Positions 1-4,213 of a stretch of DNA of 5,559 nt are shown here, in pieces. Made by a program: the position numbers and the translations under genes. The notes under the pieces were generated by a model. It searched no databases and was not told where the DNA came from. It was given only the letters and a program-made list of their open reading frames with translations. This DNA comes from an uncultured Lentisphaeria bacterium (GTDB lineage: Bacteria; Verrucomicrobiota; Lentisphaeria; Victivallales; Victivallaceae), in the NCBI GenBank assembly GCA_903821255.1, contig CAIJKT010000482.1, forward strand, positions 1 to 5,559. The letters are read 5' to 3'. Positions within the stretch are counted from its first letter, which is position 1; the number at the start of each line of letters is the position of its first letter.

Positions 1-75
1 GTACGTTGCGAATGTGCCGTTTTAGCCTCAAAACCATTTTCAACTTTTCCTTTTTGAGCTCAGGCAAACATTAAA

Positions 76-101
76 AAACTGAGGTGAACAGTTTTCAGTT
101 T
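76..101. repeat. 7-bp inverted repeat next to the candidate -35
   Basis: AAACTGA (76-82) and its reverse complement TCAGTTT (95-101) are separated by 12 bases. An alternative shorter pairing, AAACTG (76-81) with CAGTTT (89-94), uses the same left arm. The right arm touches the TTGTCA hexamer at 100-105, an operator-like arrangement. No T-tract follows, so it is not an intrinsic terminator. Short repeats of this kind also arise by chance. Confidence 0.35.
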
Positions 102-129
102 GTCACAATTTTTAATCTCATTTTATATG
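100..129 (+). promoter_or_regulatory. candidate promoter of the 737-residue gene
   Basis: TTGTCA at 100-105 matches the -35 consensus in five of six positions, and TATATG at 124-129 lies 18 bases further on as a fair -10. Two perfect TATAAT hexamers follow at 155-160 and 175-180, but neither has a good -35 at 16-18 bases. Because the region is AT-rich, -10 matches are expected by chance, so the exact promoter is uncertain. The -35 begins inside the right arm of the 76-101 inverted repeat, so a protein bound there could block it. Confidence 0.3.
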
Positions 130-269
130 CTATATTATACTGTCAATGTTGCAATATAATATGATGCCAAATACTATAATTCGTTTACATGGCAATACAA
201 TATACTGGATGAAAATGTTGGATTAAGCGTCGGTGCTGCATTGAGTCAGCGGATATCGAGAATGAGAAT

Positions 270-2483
270 ATGCAAGTAATCCTGAAGGCTTTAAAAATGT
301 CTGGGTTGATGAACGAAGAACAATTAAAAGCGTCGCTGGATGTCCCTAATAGAAAAGTGACGATACTAAGCGCTGATTATAAGGCCGCAATATTCCAAGG
401 GTATAATATTAACTACACCTTTGAAGAAAACCTCCCTTGGACGGAACACGCTCCGACAAACTTTCATTGCCTGAAACATGTTTTTCATCCCTTTAACTAT
501 CCAACGATAATATTCGATACTGTTTTTCCTTATCGCAGACTTATAGACAAAATCCTTAACGGGCATGAATTAAGGATCGAACTATCTATTGACAATACTG
601 ATGACAATACTCGACTGCTGCGACTGTGTCAGTGTCTGCTGGGCGCAACTTACATACATGGTACTGGAGGTGACATATACGACGATCATTACTGTAGACC
701 TCGTGACGAAAAAGGAACTATTCCTGTACCTTATGTCATTGGTAAGTGTTCATGGAAGACAGAATCAATTCCGGCGTGGAGCTACTACTGGGGGGTGTCG
801 GATAGAGGGTTCTGGTCTGCGATCGAAGATAAATTGACTAAAGCCGTATCCCAATTCAGTGGTATTTTGATTTCAAAAGAAGACAGAGACCTTATCTTTG
901 AGCTGCTCTGTGAAATTGCCTGCTCCACGTTCGATCAGGAAAAAGACATAGAAACTAAAAAAATCGAAGGCCCTGGCTATCTGGATGCCTCAAAATGGGA
1001 AGGAATTCTAATTGGTCTGTATCAGGAATTTCGTTCAATGTCCAGCGCAAAGAATGGAGGAGTGGATTTATGCAGTACAGTACTGGCCGCATTTCGATAT
1101 GCTTTTTATGCTGAGCTGTATAGTAGCTTCTGTATAAAGGAAATAAAAGCCAATTCATCCACCACCGCTCATGACGTCTATGAGTGCAGGGATCTAGCCG
1201 ATGTGCCAATTACTGGATATTCTCAAATGCCGAACGTAACCAATACTGACCTGGCGGTCCCTGATGCTTTTGCAGTTGATCGTCGCATAGGTATAACGGT
1301 TGATTTCGCGGAAAGACTGAATCAGCAGCAAGAAGAAATGATTCGCGGTAGGTGCACCAATCGGATTGTTTATTCTGTATGTGCGCCTCCGTCAACTGAT
1401 ACTTATGTCGAGAATGATTTGGGTAATATAATTGCATTTAAGCAGCAGTTAGGAAAAGGAAGGATTATCGTATATCCGCGAGGCATGGAAGATTGCATCG
1501 CGAAGCTATGCGGAACAGATGCGGTCATTGCCTACAACAACTCTCAAGAGATTAATAGTGCTGCCCTGTCTAAGCCGTCCGGCAATGCGGGAGGAGACGG
1601 AAATAAAGAATCAGTGGAGCAGATGCCGGCCGGCGGAATAGAGACACCCAAAGTACCACAAACTCCCCCCACAGATATTCCTCCAGAAATTATTACAGCA
1701 GATCATGACGCTGTCTCATCCACCCAGTCTTCCGATGCGGCAGGGGTTCCGACTTCAGAGAAAGATGATAATCAGGCGCAGGTAATTGATGTGGATTTTG
1801 ATTCCTTCAAGGGGAAGATTCCACAGTACCGAGTAAACAAAGTCACAAAAGAAGCTACGCAAAAAGAGTTTGCGTTGCGCTTTCTTGCTTTTAATGCTGG
1901 GTACAAGAAAAAATATATGTTTGCCTATCAACAGAGCTCAGGTGTTTGGCTGATAAAAGACGGAGTGAACGACTTAGACCTGAGTCTGTTGTTTAAGAAT
2001 GAAGATAAGATGACGTTTATTACAAACATTTCTAGTGCAGTCACTGATATGTTTAATCCGTTTCTCCCGTCCGCCAAGAAAGAGTCGAAGTATAAAGAGA
2101 GTCCTGGGGAGAAAAGTAACAGCAAGGCACATAACCTGCTATGCAAGCGGGGTCTCCGGTATCCTAAAATAGAAGAAGACGAGAAATTAAAAACCAAGTT
2201 GGCTAAGGAAGTAGAACGGCTGACTAAGGAAACAGAACAACTGCCCAAGGACGCCGCTAGGTTGGAGAATGAAGCAGTCATGCGCCTTACGCTGGTAAAA
2301 GAAAAACTCAAGATGGCTATGGTAAAACTTCGGGATAATATAGAATTTAAAATAACTCTTTCCAACGATTTCATAGACGGGTTACGAAAACTGCCAGAAT
2401 ACAAAACAATCAATGGATACTCAACCGATAATCAATACAAAGAAATCGTTGATTTTATCATAAAGGCCTATCCTCCGGAATAA
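270..2483 (+). CDS. large protein of unknown function with C-terminal coiled coil
   Basis: I do not recognise this 737-residue protein. Residues 1 to about 430 look like a folded region with alternating helix and strand character. It is rich in aromatics, with a Cys/His/Tyr-rich stretch at 119-142 (RLCQC, GDIYDDHYC) and a Trp/Tyr cluster at 162-182. Residues 430-505 form a Pro/Ser/Thr/Gly-rich linker that is probably disordered. Residues 513-602 look like a second small alpha/beta domain. Residues 634-690 are a charged Lys/Glu/Leu helix that should form a coiled coil, followed by a short helical tail. There is no signal peptide or membrane segment, so a cytoplasmic protein is likely. The ATG at 270 has only a weak ribosome binding site. 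The in-frame ATG at 297 has GAAGG (284-288) eight bases upstream and may be the true start (728 residues); an ATG at 309 is also possible. The gene stands alone, 395 bases before the replication block. It could be cargo of the same element or a chromosomal neighbour. Confidence 0.85.
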   Translation: MQVILKALKMSGLMNEEQLKASLDVPNRKVTILSADYKAAIFQGYNINYTFEENLPWTEHAPTNFHCLKHVFHPFNYPTIIFDTVFPYRRLIDKILNGHELRIELSIDNTDDNTRLLRLCQCLLGATYIHGTGGDIYDDHYCRPRDEKGTIPVPYVIGKCSWKTESIPAWSYYWGVSDRGFWSAIEDKLTKAVSQFSGILISKEDRDLIFELLCEIACSTFDQEKDIETKKIEGPGYLDASKWEGILIGLYQEFRSMSSAKNGGVDLCSTVLAAFRYAFYAELYSSFCIKEIKANSSTTAHDVYECRDLADVPITGYSQMPNVTNTDLAVPDAFAVDRRIGITVDFAERLNQQQEEMIRGRCTNRIVYSVCAPPSTDTYVENDLGNIIAFKQQLGKGRIIVYPRGMEDCIAKLCGTDAVIAYNNSQEINSAALSKPSGNAGGDGNKESVEQMPAGGIETPKVPQTPPTDIPPEIITADHDAVSSTQSSDAAGVPTSEKDDNQAQVIDVDFDSFKGKIPQYRVNKVTKEATQKEFALRFLAFNAGYKKKYMFAYQQSSGVWLIKDGVNDLDLSLLFKNEDKMTFITNISSAVTDMFNPFLPSAKKESKYKESPGEKSNSKAHNLLCKRGLRYPKIEEDEKLKTKLAKEVERLTKETEQLPKDAARLENEAVMRLTLVKEKLKMAMVKLRDNIEFKITLSNDFIDGLRKLPEYKTINGYSTDNQYKEIVDFIIKAYPPE

Positions 2484-2511
2484 CCGATTTGAGTGAACGG
2501 ACATTTATTCC
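2477..2511 (+). repeat. imperfect hairpin overlapping the stop codon
   Basis: GGAATAA (2477-2483, ending with the TAA stop) pairs perfectly with TTATTCC (2505-2511). An inner CCG/CGG pair (2484-2486 with 2498-2500) extends it across a four-base bulge. No T-tract follows directly, so it is not a classic intrinsic terminator. It may protect the 3' end of the message or act together with the T7 run at 2552-2558. Confidence 0.3.
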
Positions 2512-2536
2512 ACCCCGGCTATAAATACTTCATGTT

Positions 2537-2558
2537 CCTGTATACTTGAGGTTTTTTT
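2537..2558 (+). terminator. weak possible terminator after the 737-residue gene
   Basis: A run of seven T at 2552-2558 lies about 70 bases after the stop codon. Just before it only a three-pair CCT/AGG stem (2537-2539 with 2549-2551) can be drawn, too weak for a confident intrinsic terminator. A transcription end near here is expected from the layout, since a long gap and a separate operon follow, but the sequence gives only weak support. Confidence 0.2.
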
Positions 2559-2748
2559 GTTGGATTTATCCCTCCATTGCTAAAACAATTGCGATTTGCA
2601 TCATTGTGTACCGTAAGCTGTCCAGTCTGTTTTGCGATCCCATATGCCTGAACTATCACTTATTTTAAACGCTCACTAGAATTTTATTAATTCCAGCCAT
2701 TGGCGCAATCCTGATAGCAACGTCTTTTCCCCTCATAAATCTGCTCCC

Positions 2749-2778
2749 CCTAATTAGTTTCTTGACTGGCCTAATTAG
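2749..2778. promoter_or_regulatory. twin CCTAATTAG sites, likely operator
   Basis: CCTAATTAG occurs at 2749-2757 and again at 2770-2778. Start to start is 21 bases, two turns of B-DNA, so both face the same side of the helix. The core CTAATTAG is itself a perfect palindrome. TTGACT (2762-2767), a good -35 hexamer, lies between the copies, and the second copy falls in the promoter spacer. This is the layout expected of a repressor or excisionase site controlling the operon that starts at 2879. The protein at 2879 is an obvious candidate ligand, by inference only. Confidence 0.45.
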
Positions 2779-2789
2779 GTTTATTCATT
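2762..2789 (+). promoter_or_regulatory. candidate operon promoter
   Basis: TTGACT at 2762-2767 matches the -35 consensus in five of six bases. The -10 is poor: TTCATT (2784-2789) at 16-base spacing or TATTCA (2782-2787) at 14-base spacing. A weak core promoter overlapped by the twin CCTAATTAG sites would fit a controlled operon, but the -10 cannot be placed with confidence. Confidence 0.3.
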
Positions 2790-2832
2790 GAGATTTGAAG
2801 CAATTTTTGTCGGAATTATCGTAAGAGCATGC

Positions 2833-2849
2833 CCAGGAAACCGTCCTGG
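2833..2849. repeat. 6-bp inverted repeat in the leader of the helix-turn-helix gene
   Basis: CCAGGA (2833-2838) and TCCTGG (2844-2849) form a perfect stem around a five-base loop, 29 bases before the start codon. No T-run follows, so termination is unlikely. It could be a DNA site for the encoded protein or a small leader hairpin. Confidence 0.35.
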
Positions 2850-2878
2850 ACTAACATGAATAACATCGGAGATGAATC

Positions 2879-3166
2879 ATGGAAATTACGCAGAAAAAAT
2901 TGTTAGAGGCAACGCTACAAGAAACCGACCCGGTCCGTCTGCGGGCGGCTTTCGTGGCATTGAAAGGAGTTGAAGCAGAAAACGGAAAAAATGTGTCAGG
3001 CTATCTCGGGACTAAGCAGGCATGCACCTACCTCGGTGGAATCGGAAGAACTTACCTTTGGAAGCTGACCCAGAGCGGACTTAAGGTCCATCGGCTGGGA
3101 AAACGCAGACTATTTAAACCCGAGGAGTTGTCTGATTTTGTGACAGAAAGGAACGGTCATGAGTAA
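2879..3166 (+). CDS. excisionase/MerR-type helix-turn-helix DNA-binding protein
   Basis: A 95-residue protein. Residues 42-88 read as the HTH_17/excisionase-type winged helix-turn-helix. YLGTKQACTYLG (42-53) is the first helix pair, RTYLWKLTQSGL (57-68) holds the recognition helix, and the stretch around VHRLGKRRLFKPEEL (70-84) is the wing with its basic GKRR followed by the usual 'F..eeL..F' ending. Residues 1-40 are a helical extension with no clear family. In known families such proteins act as recombination directionality factors (Xis) or small repressors/activators of mobile elements; which one applies here cannot be told, and no integrase lies in the window. The start at 2879 has GGAG at 2868-2871, seven bases upstream. 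The next gene begins inside its last codons (8-base overlap), and the twin operator-like sites lie upstream, pointing to a switch role for the replication operon. Confidence 0.85.
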   Translation: MEITQKKLLEATLQETDPVRLRAAFVALKGVEAENGKNVSGYLGTKQACTYLGGIGRTYLWKLTQSGLKVHRLGKRRLFKPEELSDFVTERNGHE

Positions 3167-3500
3167 AGAAAATAAAGTCGCTACCGGTCAGGGTAGCGAC
3201 AAGAAAAAAACGGAACATTCATACAATACTATTCAGCCGTCGAATAGTCAAATGGTTGCGTTCCCGGCGCTGTCGCTAATCACGGAGGCAATAATGATCA
3301 AGAACAAAAACACATCTTCGCTCCGCAGTAAAGGCTCCGGATGTAAATTTACCGTCGAGCAGCCCCCACTGCCTTTTCCAGACTTGATTCTGTCAACGGA
3401 AGTGTTTGAGATAAAAATTAAACATTGCCGTGGGGTAGACAATCCGGATTTCTGCAAGAAATGCCCTTTGACGATAAGCATAGGAGGGCGGGTCAAATGA
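3159..3500 (+). CDS. small cysteine-containing protein of the replication operon
   Basis: A 113-residue protein I do not recognise. The first 45 residues are polar and look unstructured. The C-terminal part (about 46-113) contains C62, H89, C90, C99 and C102. The HC-x8-C-x2-C pattern could bind zinc, as the zinc site of a primase does, but it is not a textbook CHC2 finger. The start at 3159 overlaps the previous gene by 8 bases and has AAAGGA (3147-3152) six bases upstream. An in-frame ATG at 3294 has a stronger site (GGAGG at 3284-3288, five-base spacing) and would give a 68-residue protein that keeps all the cysteines. The DNA between the two starts is full of inverted repeats, so it may be a leader rather than coding. 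The gene ends in an ATGA overlap with the next one, a sign of coupled translation. A real product is likely; its start is uncertain. Confidence 0.65.
   Translation: MSKENKVATGQGSDKKKTEHSYNTIQPSNSQMVAFPALSLITEAIMIKNKNTSSLRSKGSGCKFTVEQPPLPFPDLILSTEVFEIKIKHCRGVDNPDFCKKCPLTISIGGRVK
3177..3200. repeat. perfect 9-bp hairpin near the start of the 113-residue gene
   Basis: GTCGCTACC (3177-3185) and GGTAGCGAC (3192-3200) form a nine-pair GC-rich stem with a six-base loop, the strongest hairpin I found in the window. On the + strand it is followed by A-rich sequence, so it does not terminate + transcription. On the - strand the stem is followed by TTTATTTTCTTT, so it could stop antisense transcription. 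It starts 18 bases after the ATG at 3159. Confidence 0.6.
3194..3278 (+). promoter_or_regulatory. alternative hairpin set before the internal ribosome binding site
   Basis: TAGCGACA (3194-3201), the right arm of the 3177-3200 hairpin, can instead pair perfectly with TGTCGCTA (3271-3278). That longer stem would enclose another perfect 7-bp hairpin (ACTATTC at 3228-3234 with GAATAGT at 3242-3248). The two pairings of arm 3194-3200 exclude each other. The distal arm ends five bases before GGAGG (3284-3288), which serves the ATG at 3294. The pattern resembles an attenuator-like or protein-binding RNA switch controlling the genes downstream. Function is inferred from base pairing only. Confidence 0.4.
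3284..3296 (+). promoter_or_regulatory. strong internal ribosome binding site and ATG
   Basis: GGAGG at 3284-3288 sits five bases before the ATG at 3294, in frame with the gene called from 3159. This is a better match to the 16S rRNA tail than the site for 3159 (AAAGGA). It either marks the true start of the small cysteine-containing protein or a second, shorter product. Confidence 0.5.
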
Positions 3501-4213
3501 AATTAAAAAAAGAACCCTCCGGCTCGCAACGAACGGGCACGGAGGGGTGCAAAATCGAATCTGAATACAATTTACAGGCTGAATGCAATGATGTCAAGCT
3601 TCCGTTGAACGGCAATGCATGCCAATTTCAGCGTCCAGGCGTTTCAGATGAATTTCTGATTAAGGCCGGTATCCGCCGGGTGACTTCGGATGAGGCATTT
3701 GAGCTGTGCGGCCTTCATAAATCCGGTATCTGGATCCAATATTACGATATTGATGGTATGCCTGTGATCGTTAATGGAAAGCCTTACGGAAGATTGCGTC
3801 TTGACGAGCCGACCGACAATTGCAAGTATTTGCAGGCTCCAAATAGCGGATGCCACGCGTATTTACCATTTCCATTCATTCAGGAGTTTAAGCAGGGAAT
3901 AGATTTATTTATCACTGAAGGTTGCTTCAAGTGTTTAAGCTTGGCGGAAACTACTAAATACCAAGCAGTTGCGCTACCAGGCCTTTACGGTTATGCGCAT
4001 GGAGAACTGCTGCCGGAACTCAAAGCTGCGTTGGACTTTTTAAAACCATCGCGACTTCTTTTCATCGGGGATTCAGATACATGTCTGAATTACAGGTTCT
4101 CCATCGCCGCTGTAAAGCTGGCTGGGATGATAAAACCGATTCCGCTGTTTCTGCCGCGCCTGCCGCTGAACGGGCCCAAGGGCCTTGACGACCTCAAGGA
4201 GTCTTTATCATGA
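3497..4213 (+). CDS. TOPRIM-type (DUF3854-like) protein, primase-associated
   Basis: A 238-residue protein with the layout of the DUF3854/TOPRIM-like proteins found beside phage and satellite helicases. Residues 52-73 match the helical entry (FLIKAGI, TSDEAFELCGL). Residues 76-124 carry the conserved beta segment (SGIWIQYYDIDG, GKPYGRLRLDEP, KYLQAP, AYLPF). The TOPRIM signatures are E141 in LFITEG and the acidic pair D192/D194 in FIGDSD; PKGLDDL (227-233) ends the domain. TOPRIM acidic residues bind metal in DnaG primases and topoisomerases. A role in primer synthesis or origin handling is inferred; no zinc finger or RNA-polymerase basic domain is present on this chain. The start at 3497 has AGGAGG (3482-3487) nine bases upstream and an ATGA overlap with the preceding stop, so it is better than the longer in-frame start at 3425. 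The ATGA overlap with the helicase gene at its end shows coupling. Confidence 0.8.
   Translation: MKLKKEPSGSQRTGTEGCKIESEYNLQAECNDVKLPLNGNACQFQRPGVSDEFLIKAGIRRVTSDEAFELCGLHKSGIWIQYYDIDGMPVIVNGKPYGRLRLDEPTDNCKYLQAPNSGCHAYLPFPFIQEFKQGIDLFITEGCFKCLSLAETTKYQAVALPGLYGYAHGELLPELKAALDFLKPSRLLFIGDSDTCLNYRFSIAAVKLAGMIKPIPLFLPRLPLNGPKGLDDLKESLS

Larger units (their letters stand above)
1..269. other. AT-rich leader upstream of the 737-residue gene
   Basis: No gene can be supported here. One reading frame is open from the left edge to a TGA at 55-57 (18 codons) and could be the tail of an upstream gene, but nothing confirms it. The segment is clearly richer in A and T than the genes. It holds an inverted repeat (AAACTGA at 76-82, TCAGTTT at 95-101, 12-base loop), two near-identical 12-mers (GCAATATAATAT at 151-162 and GCAATACAATAT at 192-203, one mismatch, 41 bases apart) and several TATAAT-like hexamers. 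It most likely holds the promoter and any operator of the gene that follows. Confidence 0.5.
2484..2878. other. 395-base intergenic region with repeats and control signals
   Basis: No open reading frame worth calling, tRNA or transposon end is visible on either strand. The left half holds only the weak hairpin and T-run described separately. The right half holds two palindromic CTAATTAG sites 21 bases apart (2750-2757 and 2771-2778), a TTGACT hexamer between them, a hairpin at 2833-2849 and the ribosome binding site of the helix-turn-helix gene. It probably serves as the control region of the downstream operon. An element attachment site could also lie here, but without an integrase or a second copy of a core sequence none can be named. 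Confidence 0.5.

Noticed and set aside
552..577. Perfect 8-bp inverted repeat ATCCTTAA/TTAAGGAT
   Set aside because: It lies well inside the coding region of the 737-residue gene with a ten-base loop and no T-run. There is no nearby start or stop, so chance is the simplest explanation.
591..611. Direct repeat GACAATACT spaced by 12 bases
   Set aside because: It is in frame, encodes the short DNTDDNT stretch and is not part of a longer array; a small coding duplication.
1073..1085. Palindrome CAGTAC-A-GTACTG
   Set aside because: Single copy inside a coding region, away from any gene border; likely chance.
1928..2413. 161-codon open frame on the - strand
   Set aside because: It lies wholly inside the 737-residue gene opposite the Lys/Glu-rich coiled-coil part. 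The translation is a low-complexity Ser/Leu/Phe string, typical of a shadow frame.
2484..2878. Attachment site, tRNA remnant or CRISPR repeat in the gap
   Set aside because: No tRNA-like fold, no repeated spacer array and no second copy of a core sequence can be seen, and no integrase is present to define one.
3425..3496. Longer start for the TOPRIM gene
   Set aside because: The in-frame ATG at 3425 would overlap the previous gene by 76 bases, while the ATG at 3497 has AGGAGG nine bases upstream and a typical ATGA coupling overlap.
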